From Lachnospiraceae bacterium (GTDB taxonomy: Bacteria > Bacillota > Clostridia > Lachnospirales > Lachnospiraceae): a DNA stretch of 64,000 bases. The notes beneath the pieces are model-generated. The model did not search any database, had not been told where the DNA came from, and was given only the letters and a program-made list of their open reading frames with translations. Position 1 is the first letter of the stretch. The number at the start of each line of letters is the position of its first letter. Made by a program: the position numbers and the translations under genes. The stretch is from the NCBI GenBank assembly GCA_902363555.1, contig CABJAM010000001.1, positions 992,001 to 1,056,000 of the forward strand, given 5' to 3'. Positions 33,642 to 42,944 of the stretch are shown one piece after another.

Positions 33642-35243
33642 ATGATGAGTAAAGTTTTTTCCGTAATTATTGCGTTATGTATAGTTATGTCTTTGGCAGC
33701 GTGTGGTAAAGCGGAGAACAGTGATTCGCAGCCGGTGGCTTCTGAGAATAAAGTGACCGAAAATGGTTCTGTTGGCAGTGATGAAGATACAGGTATGGAT
33801 GATGAGGAGGATATGGCGGAGATTAATATGGTTTTCATGTCCATGGCAGCAATTCCAAACGGACTTCAGGCTGTAGAAGATGCCATAAACGAAATTACTG
33901 AAGCTGAAATCAATACGCATGTAAATATAGAGATGATTGAAGTTGGAAGCTACGATCAGCAAGTTGGATTAAAAATATCATCCTCAGAGAAAGTAGATCT
34001 TATGGTATCATTACCTACCGGGTCAGCTGCATTTGCTTCAATGATTTCTCAAAATCAGCTGATGGATATCAGTGATTTGCTTAGTGAATACGGACAGGGC
34101 GTTCTTGATACTGTAGGAACAATAATAAATGCAACGTCTGTAGATGATGCTGTTTATGGTGTTCCTTCCTATCGATCTTATGTAACAAGTATTTATATTG
34201 CAATGCGTACAGATGTACTTGAGGATTTAGGTTTGCTGGAAAAGGCCCAGAGTATGACTACTTTTACAGAATATGAAGAAATACTGGATACTGTTAAGAA
34301 CAGTGAGAAGTGGAACTATTTGTCGGGTGTGGTAGCAGTTTCCAATGGTGAAATCCTATCAAAACCAGGCGCGTATATTGGTAATGAGGATTTTTCAGAT
34401 GCGAATGTTTATGATCAGTTGGGTGAATTAAATAAACTTGTGTCTGTGTCCTGTGATGGTAGTAGTACAGAAGTTCTGAATAATTTTGATACGGATGAGT
34501 ACAAAGCCATGTATACCAGGGTAAAGGGCTGGAATGATAAGGGATATATTTATAAGGATAGTACGACTACAAAAGAAACAGGAGCCAGTCTGATTAAATC
34601 AAATGCAGCATTTTCCATAATTGTTTCTGGTGAAAGTGATGTACAGACATCCCAAAGCTCATCCTGTGGCTATGATATGACATGTACCAAGGTTGTTACA
34701 CGACCGATATCAACTGCAGATTGTCAAAAGTTTGTATGGGTGGTTCCGAACTCGGCCACTGAACCGGAAGCTGCAGTGAAGATGATGAATTTATTGTTTA
34801 CGGATGCAAGCATCAATAATCTTTTGGCTTGGGGGATTGAAGGTACGGATTATGTGGTTGAAGACGGAATTGCCCGTTACTTAGATGAAAAGGATGCGGA
34901 TTCTACCGCTTATCATACAGTAGATTTTATTTATGGGAATCAGTTTCTCATAATTCCGTGGGATGGTAATGAGGCAGATCTGCGCGAAAAGGCCAAGTTA
35001 GAGATGAATGAAGCACCCGTGTCTGCTTTCTTGGGATTTTCCTGCGATACATCAGATATTTCATCGGAGCTTTCAGCGGTTATTAATACATTGAATGAGT
35101 ATAAACCTTCCATTGATAGTGGTTTGGCAAGTGAAGACGATTATGCTGCCTTTTTGAAAAAGATGGATGCATCTGGACTTCCAAAGATTATCGATACCTA
35201 TCAGACTCAGCTGGACGCATGGTATAGCATAAATAAAAATTAG
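33642..35243 (+). CDS. Extracellular solute-binding lipoprotein (DUF3502/family 1 type)
   Basis: A 533-residue lipoprotein with lipobox SLAACG (near residue 21) and an acidic linker. The body (VEDAINEITEAEINTHVNIE, and YGVPSYRSYVTS) matches the DUF3502-containing LplA-like binding proteins that serve carbohydrate importers. No LplB/YtcP-type permease or ATPase is adjacent, so it is an orphan that must use permeases and an ATPase encoded outside this region. Its operon partners point to a sugar-acid or glycan ligand. Confidence 0.87.
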   Translation: MMSKVFSVIIALCIVMSLAACGKAENSDSQPVASENKVTENGSVGSDEDTGMDDEEDMAEINMVFMSMAAIPNGLQAVEDAINEITEAEINTHVNIEMIEVGSYDQQVGLKISSSEKVDLMVSLPTGSAAFASMISQNQLMDISDLLSEYGQGVLDTVGTIINATSVDDAVYGVPSYRSYVTSIYIAMRTDVLEDLGLLEKAQSMTTFTEYEEILDTVKNSEKWNYLSGVVAVSNGEILSKPGAYIGNEDFSDANVYDQLGELNKLVSVSCDGSSTEVLNNFDTDEYKAMYTRVKGWNDKGYIYKDSTTTKETGASLIKSNAAFSIIVSGESDVQTSQSSSCGYDMTCTKVVTRPISTADCQKFVWVVPNSATEPEAAVKMMNLLFTDASINNLLAWGIEGTDYVVEDGIARYLDEKDADSTAYHTVDFIYGNQFLIIPWDGNEADLREKAKLEMNEAPVSAFLGFSCDTSDISSELSAVINTLNEYKPSIDSGLASEDDYAAFLKKMDASGLPKIIDTYQTQLDAWYSINKN

Positions 35244-35264
35244 TGGGAGATATGTGTTAGTCAT

Positions 35265-35429
35265 GTGAAGGGTGATATCCAGTATTATGAGACGCCGGTA
35301 AAGCATGGGGGAGCTGTGCTTCGGGATAGGGATTTTCTTATAGTATCGCCGGAGCAAGCCCATCGCCCTTATTGTATGATTCAAAAGCCGGGTCTTGTGC
35401 GAAAAATTGTAGTGAAAGTAAGGGGTTAG
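35265..35429 (+). pseudogene. YhcH/YjgK/YiaL family C-terminal remnant
   Basis: An open frame of about 54 codons ends in TAG at 35427-35429. Its translation (VKGDIQYYETPV..., FLIVSPEQAHRPYC, VRKIVVKVRG) matches the C-terminal third of YhcH/YjgK/YiaL proteins, including the conserved His of the cupin core. The first two thirds are missing and the frame runs back into the end of the binding-protein gene without a start. E. coli YiaL lies beside the lyxK kinase, as this remnant lies beside an FGGY kinase, so it looks like decay of an L-sugar operon. Confidence 0.75.
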
Positions 35430-35441
35430 GAGGGGAATAGG

Positions 35442-36950
35442 ATGAAGCAATATGCCATTGGCCTGGATAACGGAGGTACGGTCACAAAAGCCGCCCTGTT
35501 TGACCTGAAAGGCCACGAGATCTGTGTTGCCGCACAGAAAACCCAGGTACTGTCGCCAAAGCCCGGTTATAATGAGAGGGATATGGAAGTCCTGTGGGAA
35601 GCCAACTGCAGTTGTATCCGCCAGGTACTAGAAAAATCCGGCATCGACCCGGCTCAGGTCATCGGCCTGGCCGTGTGCGGCCATGGCAAGGGGTTATACC
35701 TGTGGGGAAAAAATAACAAGCCGGCCTATGCAGGTATCAGCTCAACCGATAACCGGGCATGGCGGATCGTGGAAAATTGGCGCAGGGATGGTTCTTTTTT
35801 GACGGTCTACCCTCAAATCTGTCAGGAGCTGATGGCCTGCCAGCAGGCGGCTCTTTTGAGATGGATGAAGGAAAATGAACCCGTAGCCTATGAGAATATC
35901 CAATGGGTATTTTCGGTGAAGGATTACATACGATTTCGATTGACCGGTGAGGCCTGGAGCGAGGTGACGGATATTTCCGGCTCCGGACTGATGGATGTAA
36001 AGAATGCCGTATATGATCGGTGGCTTTTGGAATGCCTTGGCATTGGCGAGGTCTATGAGCATATGGCGCCAATGAAATATTCCAGCGAGCTGTGTGGAAC
36101 CATTTCCCGGGAAGCTGCGCAAAAGACGGGGTTGCCGGCAGGCACGCCGGTAGCAGGTGGCATGTTTGACATTGATGCCTGTGCCATCGCCATGGCTGTG
36201 ACAACTCCCGGGCAGCTGTGTACGATAACAGGTACATGGAGTATTAATGAATTCATATCTCCGGAGCCTGTTACGGGGGCCGGTATTGCTATGAATTCCC
36301 TGTATGCTATTCCTGGCTACTATTTGCTTGAGGAATGCAGTGCCACAAGCGCGGGAAATCTGGAATGGGTTATTAAAAATTGTATGGATACAGGCGGGAA
36401 AACCGGAAATGAATTGTACACTTATCTTTCGGACCTGGCAGGGAGCGTAGCGCCGGAGGAGAGCCAGGTCTACTATCTACCGTTTTTATATGGAAGCAAT
36501 GCCCATCCGTTGGCGAAGGCCTGCTTTGTGGGAATGACCAATTATCATACAAAGGCCCACATGATCCGGGCGGTTTATGAAGGTGTGGCCTATTCTCATA
36601 AAACACATATCGACCGTCTGCTGTCGGTGAGGCAGCCGCCGAAAGCTATCCGCATGGGCGGCGGGGCTGTCAATTCTCCTTTTTGGGTCCAGCTGTTTTC
36701 CGATGTTCTGGGCTTTCCCATTGAGACCGTGAGTGGTGTCACAGAGCTGGGGGCTTTGGGCTGCGCCATGGCTGCTGCGGTAGCTGCCGGCGTTTATAAA
36801 AACTATGAAGAAGCGGCCGCGCACATGGTGTGTGTCAATGCGCCGGTGATGCCGGACATGGAAAAGCATAAAATATATATGGAAAAGTATGAAAAGTACA
36901 AGTCTGTTTCCGGGGCGTTGGATACGATCTGGAATCAGTTTGCAGTGTAA
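35442..36950 (+). CDS. FGGY-family carbohydrate kinase (LyxK/xylulokinase-like)
   Basis: A 502-residue two-domain sugar kinase that phosphorylates a pentulose or similar sugar with ATP. The N-terminal phosphate-binding GLDNGGTVTKAALFDLKG and the C-terminal ATP-site GGGAVNSPFWVQLFSDVLG are present; a catalytic Asp lies in GGMFDIDA. The adjacent UlaE-type epimerase gene and the YiaL remnant point to L-xylulose or a related sugar, as in the yia-sgb pathway. That substrate is inferred, not shown. The ribosome site is AGGAGGGG. Confidence 0.88.
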   Translation: MKQYAIGLDNGGTVTKAALFDLKGHEICVAAQKTQVLSPKPGYNERDMEVLWEANCSCIRQVLEKSGIDPAQVIGLAVCGHGKGLYLWGKNNKPAYAGISSTDNRAWRIVENWRRDGSFLTVYPQICQELMACQQAALLRWMKENEPVAYENIQWVFSVKDYIRFRLTGEAWSEVTDISGSGLMDVKNAVYDRWLLECLGIGEVYEHMAPMKYSSELCGTISREAAQKTGLPAGTPVAGGMFDIDACAIAMAVTTPGQLCTITGTWSINEFISPEPVTGAGIAMNSLYAIPGYYLLEECSATSAGNLEWVIKNCMDTGGKTGNELYTYLSDLAGSVAPEESQVYYLPFLYGSNAHPLAKACFVGMTNYHTKAHMIRAVYEGVAYSHKTHIDRLLSVRQPPKAIRMGGGAVNSPFWVQLFSDVLGFPIETVSGVTELGALGCAMAAAVAAGVYKNYEEAAAHMVCVNAPVMPDMEKHKIYMEKYEKYKSVSGALDTIWNQFAV

Positions 36951-36969
36951 GGCAGCAGGAGAAAAATAT

Positions 36970-37815
36970 ATGGAAAAGCATTATTATCTTGGATTGTATG
37001 AAAAGGCAATGCCGCCGGAATTATCGTGGAAGGATAAGCTCACTGCAGCAAAGAACAGTGGTTTTGATTTTGTGGAAATGAGCATTGACGAAACCGATGA
37101 AAAGCTGGCCCGGCTGGATATGCCTCAGTCTCAAAGGCTGGAGCTGGTCAAAACCATGGCAGATGTGGGCATCCCTGTCCGCTCCATGTGTCTGAGCGGA
37201 CATCGCAGATTTCCGTTGGGCAGCCATGATGCGGCGGTTCGGGCAAAGGGTATGGAAATTATGAAAAAAGCCATTGCGCTGGTGGACGACCTGGGCATCC
37301 GAACGATTCAATTGGCCGGCTATGATGTTTATTATGAGACTGGCGATGAAAAGACACGAAAATATTTTCTGGAAAATCTGGAAATAGCCACAGCAGAGGC
37401 GGCAAAGCACGGTATTATCCTGGGATTTGAAACGATGGAGACGGAGTTTATGAACACTGTGAAAAAGGCGATGAATTATGTAAACTATGTAGACTCTCCT
37501 TATTTGAATATTTATCCCGATGTGGGCAATATTACCAATGCTGCCAAGACTTACGGAAAGGATGCTGCCTGGGATCTGCTGGCTGGAAAAAGCCATATTA
37601 TTGCAGTACATTTAAAGGAGACGATGCCGGGGGTCTTTCGGGATATGCATTTTGGCGAGGGGCATGTGGATTTTGAAGCTGTTATCGATACGTCCTGGAA
37701 GCTGGGGGTGCGACGCTTTGTCGCTGAGTTCTGGTATAAGGAAAGTCCGCAGTGGGAGCAGGAGCTTTTAGATGCCAGTACAAAGCTGCGGGGGATATTG
37801 GACAGGCAGAAATAA
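36970..37815 (+). CDS. L-ribulose/L-xylulose-5-phosphate 3-epimerase (UlaE/SgbU-like)
   Basis: A 281-residue TIM-barrel enzyme of the xylose isomerase-like superfamily. LGLYEKAM, GFDFVEMSIDETDEKLARLD and SMCLSGHRRFPLGSHD closely follow the UlaE family pattern. It would convert L-xylulose-5-P to L-ribulose-5-P using a divalent metal. The UlaD decarboxylase and UlaF 4-epimerase partners are not in the window, so the pathway here is incomplete. The ATG at 36970 follows CAGGAG; the longer frame to 36889 lies inside the kinase gene. Confidence 0.9.
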   Translation: MEKHYYLGLYEKAMPPELSWKDKLTAAKNSGFDFVEMSIDETDEKLARLDMPQSQRLELVKTMADVGIPVRSMCLSGHRRFPLGSHDAAVRAKGMEIMKKAIALVDDLGIRTIQLAGYDVYYETGDEKTRKYFLENLEIATAEAAKHGIILGFETMETEFMNTVKKAMNYVNYVDSPYLNIYPDVGNITNAAKTYGKDAAWDLLAGKSHIIAVHLKETMPGVFRDMHFGEGHVDFEAVIDTSWKLGVRRFVAEFWYKESPQWEQELLDASTKLRGILDRQK

Positions 37816-37862
37816 ATTTTCTGCCCCACTTCGGCTAAGCGTAAGAAAGGAATATTTGTTTT

Positions 37863-38915
37863 ATGGAATTTGAAAAAAAGGTGATTGGAACGATTCCTAA
37901 ATGCTATGCAGTTGCTCCGCTGCTTTATCATGGAAGGGAGCATCTCCTTGTGTCTGCGGAACGAAAAGGCCCATGCGTATTATATGACCTGGACGGCAAT
38001 GTGGTGGATACGGTATGGACAGAGCCGGGGGGCGTTATGACCATGGCGCAGATTCCGGGAACCGACGGACAGTTTCTGGCTACCCAGAAGTTTTTTTCGC
38101 CTCACGATGCCGCAGATGCAAAAATTGTCATCGTCACTCCTGTTAGAGAGGGGCAGTGGGAAATACGTACACTGATAGATATGCCTTATGTTCATCGTTT
38201 TGGAATATTGGAACGCGGTGGCGTCCTGTATTTAATCGCCTGCACAGTAAAATCCGGCCAGGATGAGCCGCAGGATGACTGGTCCTATCCGGGAAAGGTA
38301 TATGCAGCTGTTTTACCGGATGATTTTAGCTGCTATAACGGAGCGCATCAATTACATATGGATGTTATTATGGATGATATGGTGAAAAATCACGGCTATT
38401 ATAAAATTACAGAGGATGGCGTCGATAAAGCTATCATATCCTGTGAAAGCGGTGTTTACAAATTGGCACCACCCAGCGCTTCGGACGGACCATGGGAAAT
38501 TGTGCGACTGCTGGATACTCCGGCCTCCGATGCTGTGATGGTGGATCTGGATGGGGATGGTGTGGAGGAAATGGCGGTCATATCTCCATTTCACGGTGAT
38601 AATATCAGCATTTACCGGAAGGATGGCGGTAGTTTTAAGAAGGCTTATACGTATGAAAAAAAGGCGGAATTTTCCCATTCCATCTATGGCGGGATGCTGG
38701 GTGGCCGTCCGGTGGTGGTTATCGGCCATCGGGAAGGGGGAAGGAATCTGATCGCTTTTACATGGAATAAGGAGAACCAAGCGTTTGAGTGGCAGCTTAT
38801 GGATACCCAATGCGGCTCGGCCAATGTTCTTAAATTTACGAATAATGGAAATGATTACATCTTATCTGCCAATCGTGAAAGCGATGAGGTTGCCTTATAT
38901 AAAGTTGTTGTATGA
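37863..38915 (+). CDS. FG-GAP/VCBS-like beta-propeller protein
   Basis: A 350-residue protein without a secretion signal. DLDGDGVEEMAVISPF is the calcium-binding FG-GAP type loop, and other segments repeat a beta-propeller pattern. No catalytic motif is recognised. It is the last gene of the L-sugar group and the second propeller in it (compare 32537). It may be a lactonase, an isomerase or a binding scaffold; the evidence does not decide. Confidence 0.65.
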   Translation: MEFEKKVIGTIPKCYAVAPLLYHGREHLLVSAERKGPCVLYDLDGNVVDTVWTEPGGVMTMAQIPGTDGQFLATQKFFSPHDAADAKIVIVTPVREGQWEIRTLIDMPYVHRFGILERGGVLYLIACTVKSGQDEPQDDWSYPGKVYAAVLPDDFSCYNGAHQLHMDVIMDDMVKNHGYYKITEDGVDKAIISCESGVYKLAPPSASDGPWEIVRLLDTPASDAVMVDLDGDGVEEMAVISPFHGDNISIYRKDGGSFKKAYTYEKKAEFSHSIYGGMLGGRPVVVIGHREGGRNLIAFTWNKENQAFEWQLMDTQCGSANVLKFTNNGNDYILSANRESDEVALYKVVV

Positions 38916-38987
38916 GAACTATGGGGCCGCCAGGGAAACACTTTGCTATGCCCGGCAACGATCTCCGACAACTATCCGGGTGAGCGT

Positions 38988-39956
38988 TTACAGGGCCGTC
39001 TGCTGCCTTTGCGCAGCAATATATTCCCGCGGTGAGTATTTAAAATATTCCCGGAATGCCTTATAAAAATTGCTGCTGTTACTATATCCAAGTAATACGG
39101 CGATCTCCTCGATGGACAAATTCGTTCCCTTGAGCAAAATGACAGCACGGTCCATGCGCTGTTCCAGAAGGATTTCCGAAAAAGACTTGCCAAGTTCCCG
39201 GTGCAGTAAGGCGGAGACGTAGTTGGGATGATAGGAAAAATGCCTGGCAATCTCTTTAAGTGTCACACTGTCAAAATGTTCGCTCATATACTGGACAATC
39301 TTTTCGGATAAACGCTCGCCTGGAACGGTCGTCTTTGCCTGGACAAACTGCCGTGCCACCTGCAGCAGAAAAGATAGGGCGAGTGACTTTAAAACAGCCT
39401 GTGTATCGTCCTGCTTATTGGCATACTCGATCACCATCATTTCAAGAAGCGTGCGTATATTACAGTCATTTTCAATTTTGAAATGTATAAATTCATCGGA
39501 AAATTCACGGGTTGCCGGGTCGAGCAGGAAATGAAAAAGCCTGGTATTGGAGGACAGCATTGGCAAAAAGGTTCTGAAAAAGGTTTCTCGCTTTATAAGA
39601 ACACCGATGATGGTCGTCTCTTTGTCATCATGGACGCAGAGGGCATGGCCGGCAAATGGCTGTCCTGCATAGAGCTCCCCTTCACGGATCGTTATACGGT
39701 TGTCATATTTATAGCTGATCGAATCGTATTCGCCCTGATAGGTAAAATTGAAATAAAAAAAGTTATGGCGGTGGAAAAGCTCCTGGCGTCCACCGCTTTG
39801 ATGTACGCAGATGATGATTTCCTCCTCAGGCAGACCCGGCCAGCAAAACATTTTCTCTGAACGGCTGCCTACAGGAAAATCATGGTAGGTCCAATCCAGT
39901 GTCGGAAATTGCTCGCGAAGCTGTTCAATGGCTGCGCATAATATCTCTTTTCCCAT
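38988..39956 (-). CDS. AraC family regulator with cupin domain
   Basis: A 322-residue regulator: a cupin-like ligand domain (FHRHNFFYFNFTYQGEYDSI, about residues 62-81) and C-terminal AraC helix-turn-helix motifs (VTLKEIARHFSYHPNYVSAL and IEEIAVLLGYSNSSNFYKAF). It is convergent with the L-sugar operon and divergent from the MATE gene, so it may regulate the MATE pump. It ends 73 bases from the propeller gene. Confidence 0.9.
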   Translation of the reverse strand: MGKEILCAAIEQLREQFPTLDWTYHDFPVGSRSEKMFCWPGLPEEEIIICVHQSGGRQELFHRHNFFYFNFTYQGEYDSISYKYDNRITIREGELYAGQPFAGHALCVHDDKETTIIGVLIKRETFFRTFLPMLSSNTRLFHFLLDPATREFSDEFIHFKIENDCNIRTLLEMMVIEYANKQDDTQAVLKSLALSFLLQVARQFVQAKTTVPGERLSEKIVQYMSEHFDSVTLKEIARHFSYHPNYVSALLHRELGKSFSEILLEQRMDRAVILLKGTNLSIEEIAVLLGYSNSSNFYKAFREYFKYSPREYIAAQRQQTAL

Positions 39957-40032
39957 AAGAATCCTCCTTTTCCTCCTCTTTATTTTATCAGAGAATCTTA
40001 GAAAATGCCAGTAATATAGTTAAGTTTTAGCG

Positions 40033-40061
40033 CTGACTTGTCTTGCTGATTTATGTATAAT
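40033..40061 (+). promoter_or_regulatory. Promoter of the second MATE gene
   Basis: CTGACT (40033-40038) and TATAAT (40056-40061) are 17 bp apart, 29 bases before the MATE start codon, in the divergent AraC/MATE region. Confidence 0.6.
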
Positions 40062-40090
40062 GATCACATTATGAAATTCAGGAGGCATCT

Positions 40091-41464
40091 ATGAAATCTC
40101 AAATTTCAGGTGGTGGGAACACAACCTTTTACCGGAAACTGTTTTCTCTCGTTCTACCAATTGCATTTCAGCAGTTTATGTTGGCGGCCGTCAGCGCGTC
40201 CGATGCGCTGATGCTCGGCTTTGTCAATCAGGATTCGCTGTCGGCCGTTTCCCTGGCCGGACAGATCACGTTTGTCTTTAATCTTTTCATGGGCGGCCTG
40301 ACCATGGGCACCAGTATTCTGGCGGCGCAGTACTATGGCAAAGGCGATATGGGCTCCATTGAAAAGATATTTGCCTATGTCACCAGGGTATCCTTTCTGA
40401 TTTCCGCAGTCTTTTTTCTGGCGTCCTTTTTTGCTCCGGAAATGTTGATGCGGATTTTTACACAGGAGTCCGGGCTTATTGCGGGAGGTGTAGTTTATCT
40501 TCGGATCGTGGCCGTATCCTACCTGTTTACCGGCATATCGCAAATTTATCTCTGCATATTGAAAAATACAGGCTATGCGGTGAAAAGTATGGCCATTGGT
40601 TCAACGGCGGTTGTGATCAATATTTTTTTGAACGCTGCCCTTATCTTTGGGTTATTCTTTTTTCCACAAATGGGTATTGCGGGCGCGGCACTTGCGACTT
40701 CTGTCTCAAAGCTGATAGAGCTTATATGGGTGCAGGCGGAGTCTTTGAGGGAGGGCCATGTCCGGCTTCATGTGAAGCTCTGCTTTGGTGTAGATAAGCA
40801 GCTTGTAAAGGATTATTGGAGATACAGCCTGCCCATGCTTGGTGATTATCTTGTATGGGGTGTTGGTTTTACCATGTATTCTGTGATCATGGGGCATTTG
40901 GGCAATGACGCTGTGGCGGCAAATTCCATAACCAATATCGTGAAAAATCTCATTGTCAGCTTTTGCACAGGACTGGCCAATGGCGGCGGTATTATCATCG
41001 GCAATGAGCTTGGTATGGGAAATTTAAAGCAGGCAAAAAAATACGGGGGAATCCTCTGGCGTATGGCGGTGATCGGCGGTGTTGCGTCGGGGCTGCTACT
41101 GGCAGCGCTGTCTCCACTCATTATCAATGTGACAGTTTTAAGCCGGCAGGCCGAGGCATATTTAAAATGGATGCTGCTGCTTTGCGCCTGTTATATGATC
41201 GCCAAATCGATGAATATGATGACCATTGCCGGTGTGTTTCCTGCCGGCGGTGATTCAAAATTTGGTCTGATCTGTGACACCGCAACGATGTGGGCATTTG
41301 CGGTTCCGGCAGGATTTCTCGCCGCTTTTTATTTTCATTTGCCAGTGGTGGTCGTATTTCTGATCATTAATCTGGATGAGGTGGTAAAAGTTCCCGCAGC
41401 GATTTGGCATTACAGGAAATATGGCTGGCTAAAAAATATTACAAGAGAGCAGCCGGAAAAATAA
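40091..41464 (+). CDS. MATE family efflux transporter
   Basis: A 457-residue membrane protein with about 12 hydrophobic segments in two halves. It has typical MATE sequences (VLPIAFQQFMLAAVSASDAL, GLTMGTSILAAQYYGKGDM). It would export cationic drugs or metabolites by cation antiport. It is only distantly like the MATE at 8877. AraC lies divergently upstream and an acetyltransferase gene follows 27 bases downstream. The substrate is unknown. Confidence 0.9.
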   Translation: MKSQISGGGNTTFYRKLFSLVLPIAFQQFMLAAVSASDALMLGFVNQDSLSAVSLAGQITFVFNLFMGGLTMGTSILAAQYYGKGDMGSIEKIFAYVTRVSFLISAVFFLASFFAPEMLMRIFTQESGLIAGGVVYLRIVAVSYLFTGISQIYLCILKNTGYAVKSMAIGSTAVVINIFLNAALIFGLFFFPQMGIAGAALATSVSKLIELIWVQAESLREGHVRLHVKLCFGVDKQLVKDYWRYSLPMLGDYLVWGVGFTMYSVIMGHLGNDAVAANSITNIVKNLIVSFCTGLANGGGIIIGNELGMGNLKQAKKYGGILWRMAVIGGVASGLLLAALSPLIINVTVLSRQAEAYLKWMLLLCACYMIAKSMNMMTIAGVFPAGGDSKFGLICDTATMWAFAVPAGFLAAFYFHLPVVVVFLIINLDEVVKVPAAIWHYRKYGWLKNITREQPEK

Positions 41465-41491
41465 AAATCTTGATGATGAGGTGGAAATTAA

Positions 41492-42055
41492 ATGACTGAG
41501 CTTGAAAAATTGGACGCTGGATTAGAATATGATTTTTGGGATGCGGAGGTCGACGGACGGAAAATACATGCTTTGGAGTGGTGCCAGAAGCTAAACGCTA
41601 TTCCGATGCAGGACGAGGAAGCACGAACCGCGGCGATTCAGAAGCTCTTTGGCTCTGCCGGAGAAAATGTCACGGTTCTGCCGGTTTTCAATTGTGACAA
41701 CGGCAGCAACATCCACGTGGGAAAAAATTTCCTGGCCAATTATAATGTGACGATTTTAGACATTGCGCCGGTCTGGATTGGAGACTATGTAATGATCGGG
41801 CCAGGCACATTGATCACCACGGTGAATCACCCTCTTTCACCCCTTGGCCGCCGCAGACACCTGGGCATTGCAAAGTCTGTACATATTGGCGATGACGTGT
41901 GGATTGGCGGAAATGTTACGATATTGCCAGGTGTCCATATCGGCAATAATGTGGTCATTGCCGCAGGCGCGGTTGTTACAAAGGATATTCCGGATAACTG
42001 CGTTGCCGGGGGTGTTCCGGCGAAGGTTATGAAGACGTTGGAGAGGGATATTTAG
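41492..42055 (+). CDS. Maltose/galactoside O-acetyltransferase-like hexapeptide enzyme
   Basis: A 187-residue left-handed beta-helix acetyltransferase of the maltose/galactoside transacetylase group. An N-terminal Mac-type helix region, then hexapeptide repeats (IHVGKNFLANYNVTILDI, VHIGDDVWIGGNVTILPG), and the catalytic His in TTVNHP are seen. It transfers acetyl from acetyl-CoA to a sugar hydroxyl, often to allow export. Placement after a MATE gene suggests a detoxify-and-export pair, which is inference. Confidence 0.9.
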   Translation: MTELEKLDAGLEYDFWDAEVDGRKIHALEWCQKLNAIPMQDEEARTAAIQKLFGSAGENVTVLPVFNCDNGSNIHVGKNFLANYNVTILDIAPVWIGDYVMIGPGTLITTVNHPLSPLGRRRHLGIAKSVHIGDDVWIGGNVTILPGVHIGNNVVIAAGAVVTKDIPDNCVAGGVPAKVMKTLERDI

Positions 42056-42206
42056 GACTTTATGGTATGATTTGGGTTTGGGGGCGAGTTGGGTAATCGG
42101 ATCTGCTGAGTTTTTTGTAAGTTGTGGTTGTTTAGGAATCTATGGAGCTTAGATAAAAGAGTGTGTGAAGAAAAGTCTGTAAATACAGATTTTCTATGAT
42201 AAAAAC

Positions 42207-42239
42207 AATACGCCAGAAATATGAAAACCTGGCGTATTG
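42207..42239. terminator. Bidirectional hairpin between acetyltransferase and toxin genes
   Basis: CAATACGCCAG and CTGGCGTATTG form a perfect 11-bp stem around an A-rich loop between convergent genes. T-runs are weak. Confidence 0.65.
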
Positions 42240-42288
42240 CCGTTATCCAAGAATGCTCACCCTGAGTTTTTATGTTGCCGATGGCTCT

Positions 42289-42507
42289 TTATATTTTGCT
42301 ATTAAAGTATTCTTGTGTTACCTGCAATTGTTTTTTTAATATAGTTTGCCACATAGCGCGATGTATTTCTCCGCTGCCTTTTGATACTTTGGTTATCCGG
42401 ATACAGCCATTATCGTCGCGTTTTCGATAAAAATAATGATCGGTGTCTTTGTAAAGCTCCCAACCGTCTTTTTCGCAGAAGCGTTTTAATTCTCTCCATC
42501 TTGGCAT
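42289..42507 (-). CDS. HicA-like toxin
   Basis: A 72-residue protein resembling HicA mRNA interferases: a small double-stranded-RNA-binding-like fold with the catalytic His at residue 24 (KDTDHYFYRK), then VSKGSGEI and the ILKKQLQVTQEYF ending. It would cleave mRNA when free of antitoxin. Its start lies 22 bases inside the end of the upstream antitoxin gene, which supports coupled expression. The partner is not a typical HicB. Confidence 0.78.
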   Translation of the reverse strand: MPRWRELKRFCEKDGWELYKDTDHYFYRKRDDNGCIRITKVSKGSGEIHRAMWQTILKKQLQVTQEYFNSKI

Positions 42508-42911
42508 TGGATACTTTCCCCCAATTTTTCAATATCATCCATGATAAGTGCTTTAAATATATAGGGAATATGTGCTTTTCTGTTAGAGGCACTGCTCCAA
42601 TAAGCGTAATCATTATAGTAGTCTATAGAATATTCCATAATTGATATTGCCAGTAAGCGCCGGGCCTCCGGTTCGGTCGGGGCATTCTCAACCAGGTCGA
42701 TTTCATTGAGAGATAGTGTTACTGTTTGATCCGATTCAATTATTTTTTTTGCTGTGAAACTGTAAGCATCTAATATTTCCGACATAGTATCTAAATTGGA
42801 TAACCACATTTTGTCACGGGTTCGCTTAATAAATTTGGGCTTTTCACGGACGACACTATCAATGACCTGGCTCCATTCTTTTCTTACTTCGGTTGCATTT
42901 TCCATGAACAT
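42486..42911 (-). CDS. Antitoxin with Phd/YefM-like N-terminus
   Basis: A 141-residue partner of the HicA-like toxin. Residues about 4-45 (ENATEVRKEWSQVIDSVVRE, then KPKFIKRTRDKMWLSNLD) resemble Phd/YefM DNA-binding domains rather than HicB. The C-terminal 90 residues, which should bind the toxin, match no family I recognise. The ATG at 42911 is 9 bases after AAAGGAG; the longer start at 42920 directly abuts that site. Two GTAC-centred repeats upstream (42945-42978) suit autoregulation. Confidence 0.68.
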   Translation of the reverse strand: MFMENATEVRKEWSQVIDSVVREKPKFIKRTRDKMWLSNLDTMSEILDAYSFTAKKIIESDQTVTLSLNEIDLVENAPTEPEARRLLAISIMEYSIDYYNDYAYWSSASNRKAHIPYIFKALIMDDIEKLGESIQCQDGEN

Positions 42912-42944
42912 TTCAACCATCTCCTTTATACCTCCATTATGCCA

